Positions 1 to 8,655 of a DNA stretch of 64,000 nt are shown one piece after another. The translations under genes and the position numbers were made by a program. The stretch comes from an uncultured Clostridia bacterium. GTDB lineage: Bacteria; Bacillota; Clostridia; TANB77; CAG-508. How positions within the stretch are numbered: position 1 is the first letter of the stretch; each line of letters begins with the position of its first letter. Location of the stretch: assembly GCA_947649935.1 (NCBI GenBank), contig CANSTR010000004.1, positions 1 through 64,000 on the forward strand. Reading direction: 5' to 3'. The notes below the pieces were generated by a model. That model worked only from the letters and a program-made list of their open reading frames with translations. It was not told the DNA's origin and searched no databases.

Positions 1-90
1 ATAGTTGCATAAATTATATATTGATTTTTTGTTGCTATTATTTTTTGAATGGACACATCGATGAATTTTTAGAAAATTTAACTGGAATGG

Positions 91-119
91 TTGACAAATC
101 CAAAAATATATTTTATAAT
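91..119 (+). promoter_or_regulatory. Sigma-A type promoter of the T-box leader
   Basis: TTGACA at 91-96 and TATAAT at 114-119 are separated by 17 nt, a perfect vegetative promoter. It lies just upstream of the T-box leader. Bases 1-90 hold nothing I can identify. Confidence 0.8.
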
Positions 120-121
120 AA

Positions 122-338
122 GAAAAAAGTAAAAGCGTTTGAACTTGAACTAAGTAATAAAATTGTTTTTTAAGAGAGTCTGCGGGTGGTGTGAGCAGGT
201 AAAAGGTTTTATGAAATCTACTCAAGTGAAGCTTTCTGGCAAACCAGACCGAGTCATTGCAGGTTATCGCAATAGCAAGTTATAAATTGAGGTGGTACCG
301 CGTTTTAACGCCCTTGGAGTTTTTCAAGGGCGATTTTT
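122..338 (+). promoter_or_regulatory. T-box leader, probably tRNA-Ser responsive
   Basis: The leader has an AGTA motif near 152, the stem I distal-loop signature GGTGTGAG at 187-194, a specifier region GAAATCTAC at 213-221, and the conserved antiterminator bulge TGAGGTGGTACCGCG at 288-302, followed by an intrinsic terminator. TCT (217-219), read just before AC, would be the serine specifier, which matches serS downstream. Uncharged tRNA-Ser would stabilise the antiterminator. The T-box is separated from serS by a second promoter, three palindromic repeats and a small gene, which is unusual. Confidence 0.9.
309..338 (+). terminator. T-box intrinsic terminator
   Basis: CGCCCTTG (309-316) pairs with CAAGGGCG (325-332) and is followed by ATTTTT. 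Its 5' arm overlaps the region that would form the antiterminator with the T-box bulge. Confidence 0.88.
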
Positions 339-370
339 GTCTTGATGCACATTTTTTGCATTTTGTCAAG

Positions 371-399
371 TTGACAAAAATAGAAAAATATGGTATAAT
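371..399 (+). promoter_or_regulatory. Strong promoter in a half-palindromic promoter element
   Basis: TTGACA 371-376 and TATAAT 394-399 (17-nt spacer), preceded by TGTCAAG and followed by AAAAAGTTAGG. The same layout (TGTCAA-TTGACA ... TGGTATAATAAAAGGTTAGG) recurs near 24.3, 33.2, 51.9 and 62.0 kb, so this is a member of a repeated promoter element. It could transcribe the DUF1653 gene and serS independently of the T-box. Confidence 0.75.
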
Positions 400-415
400 A
401 AAAAGTTAGGCACCC

Positions 416-531
416 GTAGGGGCAGATAGCCCACATCGACCCAATACCAAAACATTAATACAACGTAGGGGCACGGTGCACCGTGCCCAACAAAAAAATG
501 GGAATTTGTAGGGGTCGGTCTTGACCGACCC
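416..531 (+). repeat. Cluster of three GTAGGGG palindromic repeats
   Basis: Copies at 416-442 (a hybrid with the CACATCGACCC tail), 465-488 (GGGCACGG/CCGTGCCC stem) and 508-531 (GGGTCGGTC/GACCGACCC stem). All share the GTAGGGG head, but their stems differ and stay base-paired. They fill the 5' region of the DUF1653-serS transcript. Confidence 0.85.
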
Positions 532-554
532 AAAAATAAAAGGAGGAACGAAAT

Positions 555-812
555 ATGGAAACCGTAAAAATCGGAAAAATTTATCGTCATTTTAAAGGAA
601 ATTATTATTTTGTAGAAAATATTGCATTAGATTCTGAAACACAGGAAAGAATGGTTGTTTACAAGCCAATTTATGACAGAACAGATTGTGGAATTTGGGT
701 CAGACCAGAAAAAATGTTTTTAGAAGAAATTCCAGAACGCCCAGACAACATCACAGGACAAAAACATCGTTTTGAATTATGCGAAGAATTACAAAAAAAT
801 TACACAAAATAG
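555..812 (+). CDS. DUF1653 family protein
   Basis: An 85-residue protein that looks like a complete DUF1653 domain: GKIYRHFKGNYYFVENIA near the N-terminus, then VVYKPIYD and IWVRPEKMF. This small beta-rich family is widespread in Firmicutes and Proteobacteria and has no established function. The start ATG is fixed by AGGAGG at 541-546. It ends 13 nt before serS and is probably co-transcribed with it, either from the promoter at 371-399 or by read-through of the T-box. No membrane segment or signal peptide is visible. The family call is good; the role is unknown. Confidence 0.85.
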   Translation: METVKIGKIYRHFKGNYYFVENIALDSETQERMVVYKPIYDRTDCGIWVRPEKMFLEEIPERPDNITGQKHRFELCEELQKNYTK

Positions 813-825
813 AGAGGAGAAAACC

Positions 826-2118
826 ATGATTGATATCAAATTTTTAAGAGAAAACCCAGAGGTGGTAAAAGAAAATATCCGAAAAAAGTTCCAAATGCAC
901 AAAATCGATTTGGTGGACGAAGTATTGGAATTCGACCAAAAAAGCAGAGAATTAATTGCAAAAGGCGACGAATTGCGTAGCCAAAGAAATCAGCTTAGTA
1001 AAGAAATTGGAAAATTAATGGCTGGAGGACAAAAGCAAGAGGCAGAAGAAATTAAGGCAAAAGTGAACGCGATTAATGAAGATTTAGCAGAAAACGAAAA
1101 ATTAGAAGCCGAATATAGTGAAAAAGTGACAAATATTATGATGAAAATTCCGAATATTATGCATGAATCGGTGCCAATTGGAAAAGACGATAGTCAGAAT
1201 GTGGAAGTTCAGAAATATGGCGAGCCAGTTGTGCCAACTTATGAAATTCCGTACCATGCAGAAATTATGGAACGTTTAACAGGATTGGATTTGGATTCTG
1301 CGCGCAGAGTTGCAGGAAACGGATTTTATTATTTGATGGGGGATGTTGCAAGATTGCATTCTGCCATTATCACGTATGCGCGTGATTTCATGATTGACAA
1401 AGGTTTCACATACTGTGTGCCACCATTTATGATTCGTTCTGATGTCGTAACTGGCGTGATGAGTTTTGAAGAAATGGATGCTATGATGTACAAAATCGAA
1501 GGCGAAGATTTGTATTTGATTGGAACAAGTGAGCATTCGATGATTGGAAAATTCAAGGGTCAAATTTTGAAAAAGGAAAATTTGCCATATACGATGACTT
1601 CGTATTCTCCTTGTTTCCGTAAGGAAAAAGGCGCACATGGCATTGAGGAGCGAGGTGTGTATCGTATTCACCAGTTTGAGAAACAGGAAATGATTGTTGT
1701 GTGTGTGCCAGAACAAAGTTACGAATGGTATGAAAAAATGTGGAATTACACGGTCGAATTGTTCCGAAGTTTGGAGATTCCAGTGAGAACATTGGAATGT
1801 TGCAGTGGAGATTTGGCGGATTTGAAGGCGAAAAGTGTGGATGTGGAGGCATGGAGCCCACGTCAGCAAAAGTATTTTGAGGTAGGAAGTTGTTCGAATT
1901 TGACAGACGCGCAAAGTCGCCGTTTGGGCATTCGCGTGAAAGGCGAAAAAGGAAATTATTTTCCACATACGTTGAATAATACGGTGGTTGCGCCACCTAG
2001 AATGTTGATTGCCTTTTTGGAAAATCATTACAAGCAAGATGGAAGTGTGGAGATTCCAGAAGTTTTGTGGAAATATATGGGTGGTCAGAAAAAGTTGGAA
2101 CCAAAAGAAAATGGTTAA
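826..2118 (+). CDS. serS: Seryl-tRNA synthetase
   Basis: A 430-residue class II aminoacyl-tRNA synthetase, close to the usual length of about 425. It charges tRNA-Ser with serine. An N-terminal charged coiled-coil arm (about residues 25-100) grips the long variable arm of tRNA-Ser. Motif 2 is visible as FRKEKGAHG followed by RVYRIHQF-like sequence, and motif 3 near the C-terminus as NTVVAPPRMLIAFLEN. The ATG at 826 follows GAGAGGAGA; an upstream in-frame ATG at 772 lies inside the preceding gene and is less likely. The serine T-box upstream supports the assignment. Confidence 0.97.
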   Translation: MIDIKFLRENPEVVKENIRKKFQMHKIDLVDEVLEFDQKSRELIAKGDELRSQRNQLSKEIGKLMAGGQKQEAEEIKAKVNAINEDLAENEKLEAEYSEKVTNIMMKIPNIMHESVPIGKDDSQNVEVQKYGEPVVPTYEIPYHAEIMERLTGLDLDSARRVAGNGFYYLMGDVARLHSAIITYARDFMIDKGFTYCVPPFMIRSDVVTGVMSFEEMDAMMYKIEGEDLYLIGTSEHSMIGKFKGQILKKENLPYTMTSYSPCFRKEKGAHGIEERGVYRIHQFEKQEMIVVCVPEQSYEWYEKMWNYTVELFRSLEIPVRTLECCSGDLADLKAKSVDVEAWSPRQQKYFEVGSCSNLTDAQSRRLGIRVKGEKGNYFPHTLNNTVVAPPRMLIAFLENHYKQDGSVEIPEVLWKYMGGQKKLEPKENG

Positions 2119-2132
2119 AAGAGGAAAAAAAG

Positions 2133-5100
2133 ATGTATTTAAAAAGATTAGAAATGTATGGATTTAAGTCGTTTGCGGATAAAACGGTGTTGGAGTTTAT
2201 GCCAGGAATCACGACTGTGATTGGGCCAAATGGCTCGGGAAAAAGTAATATTTCGGATTGTATTCGTTGGATTTTGGGGGAGCAAAGTATGAAAACTTTG
2301 CGTGGCTCGAAAGTGGAGGATATTATTTTTGTTGGAACGCAAAATCGAAAGTCCTTGGGATTTGCGGAAGCGTCGCTTGTTTTTGATAATCAAGATGGCA
2401 AATTGCCAATTGAATACAACGAAGTGATTGTAACAAGAAAAATTTATCGAAGTGGCGAATCTGGCTATTTTATCAATAAAACGCCTTGTCGCCTGAAGGA
2501 TATTCAAGAATTGTTTATGGATACAGGCATTGGAAAAGATGGTTATTCGATTATTGGGCAAGGTAAAATTGATGAAATTTTGAGCAATAAGTCGGAAGAT
2601 AGGCGTCATATTTTTGAGGAAGCTGCTGGAATTGTGAAATATCGCGCAAGGAAGGTGGAGTCTGAGAAAAAGCTGGAAAATACGAAATTGAATTTGTTAC
2701 GAGTGAATGACATTATTAGCGAGTTGGAAACGAATTTGAATCCGTTGAAAAGCCAATCGGAGAAGGCGCGAAAATTTTTGGATTTGCGAGAAGAATTGAA
2801 AAAAATTGAGATTGGCTTATTTGTACATAATATTGAAGATTTTAAAACAAAAATCAAACAATTAGAAGAAAATATGGATATTTTTGAAACGCAAAAAGTG
2901 AAGGAAGAGGAAAAAGCAAACAATATCCAAACAGAGCAAGAAACGCTAAAAGAGGCGATTGACAAGTTGATTGAGGAAATCGAAAAGGTTCAAAATAGCG
3001 GATTTGAGGTTTCGCAAAAAAAGGAACAAATGAATAGCGAAATTGGCATCAATCAGGAAAGAATTTCGAATAATTTGACGAATTGTGAGCGTTATCAAAC
3101 AGATATTGAGGAATTGGAAAAGCGAAATCAGGAGTTGGATGAGGAAAAAACGCAGAAGTTAGAGCGTAAAGAGGACATGCTTTCAAATCGAGAAAAGTAT
3201 GAAAATGAGTTGAAAGAAAAAGAAGAGGAACTTGCCAAATACAGTGAAACGCTTTCAGAAAAGGCGATTGAAATCGAAGGCAAAAAGAAAATCGTGGAAG
3301 AAAATGTGGATAAGCGTTATGAGATTTTGAATGACAAAGCGTTGGAACAAGCGAATTTTGAGAATTTGAATAAACAAGAAAATCATTTGAAAAGTCAAGT
3401 GGATGAAACCATTTCGAGTTTGGATGGCGCGCGTGGCGATAAAGATGATTTGGCAAAGGAATTTTACGAAATCGAAAAAAGAAAAAATGATTTGGAGAAA
3501 TCGTTAGAGGAAATCAAGCAGAAAAAAGAGGGAAGTAGCGAAAAAATAAAAGAGTTTGACGAGAAAATCAATCAATATCAATCCGAATATCGAATGAAAG
3601 ATACGCGATGCAAATTTCTAATTGAAACGGAAAAAGAGAAAGAAGGCTATAGCAAAAGCGTTAAAACTTTGATGAAGGCGATTGAAAATGACAACTATCT
3701 TTCTAAAGGTGTTCATGGCGTGGTGGCAGGGCTGATTTCCGTAGAAGAAAAATATCAGACAGCCATTGAAATGACGTTAGGAGCGAGCCTTCAAAACATT
3801 GTGACAGAAACAGAAGACGAAGCCAAAAAGTTGGTGAATTATTTGAAAGAAAAGAAGATTGGGCGTGCCTCTTTTTTGCCGATTAATTCTGTGAAAGGGC
3901 ATAAATTAAGCAATATCAATGCGAGTGGCATTCAAGGTTATCTGGGCATTGCGTCAGATTTGGTGAAGGCAGATAAAAAGTATGAAGGCATTATTTTCAA
4001 TTTATTGGGGAAAACGGTAATTGTTGAGAATATGGATTCTGCGATTAATTTGGCGAAACAAAATCGATATAGTTTCAAAATTGTGACACTTGGTGGAGAT
4101 GTGATTAATCCTTCTGGTATGATTTCTGGTGGTTCTGTAGCGCCAAAGACGACAAGCATTTTGGGGCGTGAGAGCGAGATTAAAAAGTTAGAAGCGGAAT
4201 TGCAAGAGTTAGAGCAAAAAATCAAGGAAGTATCACAAGAAAAAGAAGATTATCAAAAGAGTGTCACAGAGCTTTTGAATTCTTTTGAGGCAAAGCAAAA
4301 AGAGTTCCAAGAAGTCGAAATTTTGTATGCAACAGAAAAACAAAAGCAGGAAAATTTGGATTTGGAAATTTTGAAGTTGGAAAGCAAACTGGCGAAATTG
4401 CGAGAAGATTTGGAAAACACGCAAACGCAAAAGCAAGAAAATTTGCAAAAACAGGAACATTTTGAAACAGAAGTGAATAAAATAGAGAAAGAAAATAATG
4501 AACTAAATAACGTAATAGAGGAATTTAGCAAGGTAAATAGAGAGAATCAGAAATATATCGATGATTTAAATGATACGATAACAAATTTAAAAATATCCGT
4601 ATCTTCGTTTGATGAAGGAGAAAGTTCTGCAGATGAAATGATTGCAAGAATTCATCAAGAGTTAGAAAAAAATACAGAAGCAATACAAACCAAAAAAGAT
4701 TTTATGCAAAAAGTGGATACAGAAAATCAGGAATTAAATGCCAAAATTGAAACATTAAAAAATCAGATTACAATGTTAGAAACAGAAGTGGGACAGAGTC
4801 AGGAAAAAGTAGAGAATTTGAAACAAGAAAGAATTTTGAAAAATGAAAAATTGAAAGTATTAGAGCAAGAAGAAGAGGAACAAAGTAGCAAAGTAGAAGA
4901 AATCAAGACACAGATTTCAAAATTGGAAGTGAAAAAGTCGAAGATTGAATTAGAACAAAATCAGATGATTAATCGCATGTGGGAAGAATACGAATTGACG
5001 CCAAATAATGTAGGCGAAGTAGAAGAAATCGAAAATCCAAACGAAGTGCAAAAACAGGTAAATGGCTTGAGAAGTGAAATTCGCGATTTGGGAAGTGTGG

Positions 5101-5681
5101 ATATTGATTCCATTGAGCGCTACAAAGAAGCGAAAGAACGATATGATTTCTTAAGTGAGCAAAGATTGGATTTGGAAGAATCCATGAAAAAGTTGAAAAA
5201 AGTAATTCAAGACATGACAGACACAATGCAGAAGCAATTTAAAGAGCAATTTAAAATGATTAACCAGAATTTTAATAGTGTATTTAAAGAATTATTCAAT
5301 GGCGGAAAAGCTGAACTTGTTTTGGAAAATGAGGAAAATGTGCTAGAAGGTGGCATTGAAATAAAAGTGCAACCACCGGGAAAATCGGTTCAAAATTTGG
5401 CGGCATTTTCAGGAGGAGAAAGAGCCTTTACGGCGATTGCGTTGCTGTTTGCGATTTTGAAAATGAATCCGTCGCCATTTTGCGCCTTAGATGAGATAGA
5501 AGCAGCCTTGGATGATGTCAATGTAGCAAGATTTGCCGAATATTTGAAAACATTGTGCGACAAAACGCAGTTTTTAGTTATCACGCACAGAAAAGGAACC
5601 ATGGAAGTAGCCAACACCGTATATGGCATCACAATGGAAGAAAAAGGAATCAGCAAATTATTATCGATGAAATTAAATTAA
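2133..5681 (+). CDS. smc: Chromosome segregation protein SMC
   Basis: An 1182-residue condensin ATPase. The N-terminal Walker A is GPNGSGKSN (about residues 32-40). Two long coiled coils (about 165-500 and 670-1020) flank a hinge domain (about 510-660, with GYLGIASDLV and the glycine-rich MISGGSV). The C-terminal head has the ABC signature FSGGERAF (about 1092) and Walker B CALDEIEAALDD (about 1118). It would form SMC-ScpAB and organise the origin region. ATG 2133 follows AGAGGAAAAAA. It lies 14 nt after serS; the common rnc-smc-ftsY arrangement is absent. Length and motifs are intact. Confidence 0.97.
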   Translation: MYLKRLEMYGFKSFADKTVLEFMPGITTVIGPNGSGKSNISDCIRWILGEQSMKTLRGSKVEDIIFVGTQNRKSLGFAEASLVFDNQDGKLPIEYNEVIVTRKIYRSGESGYFINKTPCRLKDIQELFMDTGIGKDGYSIIGQGKIDEILSNKSEDRRHIFEEAAGIVKYRARKVESEKKLENTKLNLLRVNDIISELETNLNPLKSQSEKARKFLDLREELKKIEIGLFVHNIEDFKTKIKQLEENMDIFETQKVKEEEKANNIQTEQETLKEAIDKLIEEIEKVQNSGFEVSQKKEQMNSEIGINQERISNNLTNCERYQTDIEELEKRNQELDEEKTQKLERKEDMLSNREKYENELKEKEEELAKYSETLSEKAIEIEGKKKIVEENVDKRYEILNDKALEQANFENLNKQENHLKSQVDETISSLDGARGDKDDLAKEFYEIEKRKNDLEKSLEEIKQKKEGSSEKIKEFDEKINQYQSEYRMKDTRCKFLIETEKEKEGYSKSVKTLMKAIENDNYLSKGVHGVVAGLISVEEKYQTAIEMTLGASLQNIVTETEDEAKKLVNYLKEKKIGRASFLPINSVKGHKLSNINASGIQGYLGIASDLVKADKKYEGIIFNLLGKTVIVENMDSAINLAKQNRYSFKIVTLGGDVINPSGMISGGSVAPKTTSILGRESEIKKLEAELQELEQKIKEVSQEKEDYQKSVTELLNSFEAKQKEFQEVEILYATEKQKQENLDLEILKLESKLAKLREDLENTQTQKQENLQKQEHFETEVNKIEKENNELNNVIEEFSKVNRENQKYIDDLNDTITNLKISVSSFDEGESSADEMIARIHQELEKNTEAIQTKKDFMQKVDTENQELNAKIETLKNQITMLETEVGQSQEKVENLKQERILKNEKLKVLEQEEEEQSSKVEEIKTQISKLEVKKSKIELEQNQMINRMWEEYELTPNNVGEVEEIENPNEVQKQVNGLRSEIRDLGSVDIDSIERYKEAKERYDFLSEQRLDLEESMKKLKKVIQDMTDTMQKQFKEQFKMINQNFNSVFKELFNGGKAELVLENEENVLEGGIEIKVQPPGKSVQNLAAFSGGERAFTAIALLFAILKMNPSPFCALDEIEAALDDVNVARFAEYLKTLCDKTQFLVITHRKGTMEVANTVYGITMEEKGISKLLSMKLN

Positions 5682-5684
5682 AAG

Positions 5685-5763
5685 GTAGGGGCAAGGTTCC
5701 ACCCTTGCCCCTGCATAAAATAAATTGCAAAATCAATGTAGGAGCAGACGACCCTGTCTGCCC
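5685..5763 (+). repeat. Two GTAGGGG-type palindromic repeats
   Basis: 5685-5714 (GGGGCAAGG/CCTTGCCCC with a trailing CTGC) and 5738-5763 (GTAGGAGCAGACG/CTGTCTGCCC variant). They begin 3 nt after the smc stop. The rest of the gap to 5890 is A-rich with no gene. Confidence 0.8.
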
Positions 5764-5889
5764 AAATATAAAATAAAGAAAAACAAAGAAAAAACGAGCA
5801 AAACAGAGAAATACCAAAAAAATCCAATCAAAATAGTGCATAAATTTACAAAAAAATGCAAAAAATAGGCTAAAACCACAAAACATGAA

Positions 5890-5918
5890 TTGCAAAATTT
5901 GAAAAAATGTGGTATAAT
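5890..5918 (+). promoter_or_regulatory. Promoter of the M23 peptidase gene
   Basis: TTGCAA 5890-5895 and TATAAT 5913-5918 with 17 nt between, in the repeated context AAAAATGTGGTATAAT. Confidence 0.65.
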
Positions 5919-5970
5919 TATATATTATGTGACAAAATAAAGGGGATATGGAGTCCCAAACAGAAAAGGA

Positions 5971-7008
5971 GTGAAGTTTATTTTATTAAGATGGGTAGGA
6001 TATTACACAAAAGAGATGGCAAAAGCCCTAGAAATAACATTAGTTGGAGCTATGATAATTGGCGCAGTTGTACTGGTAAAATATAAGCCAGCTTATGAAG
6101 TTATGTTATCTGGCGAAAAATTAGGTTATGTTGAAGAAAAAGAAAATTTAGAATTAGAATTTAATGATTATGTAGAAAATGTTACTGGGAATGTGGCTTT
6201 TAGAGAAAAAACAGTCTTGCCAGAATATGAGTTAAAATTAATCAATCGAAATAAGCAAACGCAGGAAGAAGAAATTTTGCTGGCTTTGGAAACTACCGTA
6301 AATACGACATATCGAACGTATGCTGTAGTGGTCAATGGACAAAAACAGGCATCTGTTGCAACCGAGGAAGAAGCGAAAAATATGATTGATGGTATCAAAT
6401 CAGATATTGATGCCAATATGATTGGTTTGAATATCGGAATTATTGAAGAATATTCCAATGATTTGAAGGTACAATCAACAGAAGAGGCATCTGGCATTTT
6501 AAATACCATTAAAGTGGCAAAGATTGTAGAATACAATAACGAGCAAGAAACAAAACGTAAGGCGGAAGAAGAAGAGGCAAAAAAGAAAGTGATTGCGACG
6601 AAAACAGTTGAGCATGTCGGAACGATTGCAGGGATCAATTTGGCAAGACCAATCAAAGGCGTGATTACTTCCAGATATGGTAGCAGAAGTTCGATTCGTT
6701 CAAGCGCACATACTGGTTTGGATATTGCAACAGGGACAGGGACACCAATTACACCAATTGCGCCTGGTAACGTAACTTTTGCAGGACGAAAAGGTTCCTA
6801 TGGCAATTTGGTCATTATCAATCATGGCAATGGAATTGAATCGTATTACGCGCATTGTAGCGAGATTTATGCGACGGTTGGACAAAAGGTAGATAGTAAA
6901 ACAGTGATATCAGCAGTTGGTTCAACAGGAAATTCCACAGGACCGCATTTGCATTTGGAAATCAGACAAAATGGCACACCACTGAATCCAGAAAATTATT
7001 TGTATTAA
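5971..7008 (+). CDS. Membrane-anchored M23 family metallopeptidase
   Basis: A 345-residue cell-wall endopeptidase. A membrane segment lies at about residues 19-38. An extracytoplasmic region of two alpha/beta repeats (one contains AVVVNGQKQASVATEEEAKN) and a short charged linker follow. The C-terminal LytM/M23 domain carries HTGLD and HLHLE, which supply the zinc ligands (HxxxD and HxH), so it should be active. The start is uncertain: GTG 5971 directly abuts AAAGGAG, ATT 5980 would have better spacing, and ATG 6016 would trim the cytoplasmic leader. It lies 26 nt before the next membrane protein gene. Confidence 0.88.
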   Translation: MKFILLRWVGYYTKEMAKALEITLVGAMIIGAVVLVKYKPAYEVMLSGEKLGYVEEKENLELEFNDYVENVTGNVAFREKTVLPEYELKLINRNKQTQEEEILLALETTVNTTYRTYAVVVNGQKQASVATEEEAKNMIDGIKSDIDANMIGLNIGIIEEYSNDLKVQSTEEASGILNTIKVAKIVEYNNEQETKRKAEEEEAKKKVIATKTVEHVGTIAGINLARPIKGVITSRYGSRSSIRSSAHTGLDIATGTGTPITPIAPGNVTFAGRKGSYGNLVIINHGNGIESYYAHCSEIYATVGQKVDSKTVISAVGSTGNSTGPHLHLEIRQNGTPLNPENYLY

Positions 7009-7034
7009 AAAATAAACCAAAAAGGGGAATATAC

Positions 7035-7694
7035 ATGGATAGAATGAAGACTTTTCTAATCTATGCATTAGTGATTATTGGCTTTTTTGTACTGTCGATT
7101 CTATTAGAAAATGGGTTATTATCAGCGATGTATTCCAAAATTCAAGGCGAATTTGGTGGAGAATATACATCGCTGAATCAGTCATTTTCAATGGAAAATA
7201 TGGAGGCAAAAGCTTGTAATATCAATGGATATATGAGTTTTGACTTGGTCAATTTAGGGCAAAGGTCAATCCATCAATGTTTTTTGAAGATTGATTTATA
7301 TAATGAGCGAGATTTGTTGGCAGATACGGATTATGTGGAAGTTTTGGATATGGAACCAGGCGAAACGAGACATTTTCAGGTAAAATTTAAAGCAAACAAT
7401 ATTGAAAGATATCGAATTTCTGTTGTACCGACTGCGCCAGACCGTTCGAATATCATTGATATTTTAGGTTGGGAAATTGATTTGACCAATGTTTTTGGTT
7501 TAGGAATTGATTTGAGCAATATCAGCATTTTTGGCACAAGATTAGGCGATATATTTACCGTAGAAAATATGAAAACAGCGGGGTCTAATGCATGGAAGTG
7601 GATGACTGTCTTTTTAGGCTCAATCCCATGGTGGGGCTACGCGATTGCTGGTGGAATTATTTTGTGGCATATGCCAATGTTCTATTTTTTGTAA
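7035..7694 (+). CDS. Membrane protein with two terminal membrane segments
   Basis: A 219-residue protein I cannot assign to a named family. It has an N-terminal membrane segment (about residues 6-25), an outside beta-rich domain that resembles FxLYD-type folds (LGQRSIHQCFLKIDLYNE, then MEPGETRHFQVKF), and a C-terminal hydrophobic segment (about 196-217). ATG 7035 follows AAAAGGGGAA. It sits between a cell-wall peptidase and transketolase and shares their direction. The FxLYD-like reading is inference from residue pattern only. Confidence 0.6.
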   Translation: MDRMKTFLIYALVIIGFFVLSILLENGLLSAMYSKIQGEFGGEYTSLNQSFSMENMEAKACNINGYMSFDLVNLGQRSIHQCFLKIDLYNERDLLADTDYVEVLDMEPGETRHFQVKFKANNIERYRISVVPTAPDRSNIIDILGWEIDLTNVFGLGIDLSNISIFGTRLGDIFTVENMKTAGSNAWKWMTVFLGSIPWWGYAIAGGIILWHMPMFYFL

Positions 7695-7717
7695 ATTAGT
7701 TAAAAGGAGAAAAACAT

Positions 7718-8527
7718 ATGAAAACAGAAGATTTAGTAAAAAAAGCTTTGAATATTAGAAGAAATATAGTTGAAATGATTTATACGGCTTCTTCAGGTCA
7801 TCCTGGAGGAGCTTTGTCGTGTGCGGATTTGCTTGCTTGTTTGTATTTTTCGGAAATGAATATCAATCCAGAAAATCCGAAAGATGAAAATCGTGACCGT
7901 TTTGTTTTGTCAAAAGGACATGCGTCAAGCGCATTGTATGCGACTTTGGCGGAAAAAGGATTTTTCCCAAAGGAAGATTTGAAAGGATTTCGAAATATCA
8001 ATAGCATATTGCAAGGACATCCGGATAGCAAAAAAATTCCAGGTGTGGATATGTCAACTGGTTCGCTGGGACAAGGTTTGTCTGCGGCAAATGGCATGGC
8101 AATTGCTGGAAAGCTGGATAACAAAGATTACAGAGTGTATTGTTTGATGGGCGACGGAGAAATCGAAGAAGGACAAATTTGGGAAGCAGCCATGACGGCG
8201 AGCCATTACAAATTGGATAATTTGTGCGCAATTGTGGATTACAACAATTTGCAAATTGACGGAAAAATTACAGAAGTGATGAATTCTGTGCCAATTGATG
8301 AAAAGTTCAAGAGTTTTGGTTTTAATGTCATCAACATCAATGGAAACGATATCGACGAGATTTTGAGCGCGTTTGCCAAAGCGAGAAAGGCGAAGGATAG
8401 ACCAACCGCGATTATTGCAAAAACCGTAAAAGGAAGGGGCGTATCTTTTATGGAAAATCAGGCAGGCTGGCATGGAAAGGCTCCCAAAAAAGAGGAATAT
8501 GAAATGGCAATTCAGGAATTACGATAA
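7718..8527 (+). CDS. Transketolase, N-terminal subunit
   Basis: A 269-residue thiamine-diphosphate-binding half of a split transketolase. TSGHPGGALSCADLLA near residue 25 and the ThDP/Mg motif GDGEIEEGQIWEAAM followed by IVDYNN (about 145-180) are clear. With the next gene it transfers two-carbon ketol units in the non-oxidative pentose phosphate pathway. ATG 7718 follows AAAAGGAGA. The two-gene form is common in Clostridia and archaea. The partner gene follows after 128 nt holding two opposed palindromic repeats. Confidence 0.94.
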   Translation: MKTEDLVKKALNIRRNIVEMIYTASSGHPGGALSCADLLACLYFSEMNINPENPKDENRDRFVLSKGHASSALYATLAEKGFFPKEDLKGFRNINSILQGHPDSKKIPGVDMSTGSLGQGLSAANGMAIAGKLDNKDYRVYCLMGDGEIEEGQIWEAAMTASHYKLDNLCAIVDYNNLQIDGKITEVMNSVPIDEKFKSFGFNVININGNDIDEILSAFAKARKAKDRPTAIIAKTVKGRGVSFMENQAGWHGKAPKKEEYEMAIQELR

Positions 8528-8530
8528 CCC

Positions 8531-8623
8531 GTAGGGGCGATTATCAATCGCCCGCTGTATCATTAAAAAATAAAATTATATGAAACATAAAATATATTGC
8601 GGGCGACTGCTAGTCGCCCCTAC
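8531..8623 (+). repeat. Opposed pair of GTAGGGG palindromes between the transketolase genes
   Basis: 8531-8555 is a direct copy (stem GGGCGATT/AATCGCCC) and 8599-8623 an inverted copy (GGGCGACT/AGTCGCCC then CTAC). The pair can also form a larger hairpin, placing RNA structure between two genes whose products must be made in equal amounts. Confidence 0.85.
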
Positions 8624-8655
8624 AGCCAATTTATACATAAAAAAGGAGAAAAAAT

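Noticed and set aside
416..531. Clustered palindromes as a CRISPR array
   Set aside because: Stems differ, spacing is irregular, copies are scattered over the window and no cas genes are present.
1276..2037. Long antisense ORF across serS, and similar ones across other genes
   Set aside because: They are shadows on the opposite strand of well-supported genes, without ribosome sites or recognisable motifs.
8531..8623. Transketolase gene broken into two by repeat insertion
   Set aside because: Both halves have their own ribosome site, start and full domains; two-subunit transketolase is common in Clostridia.
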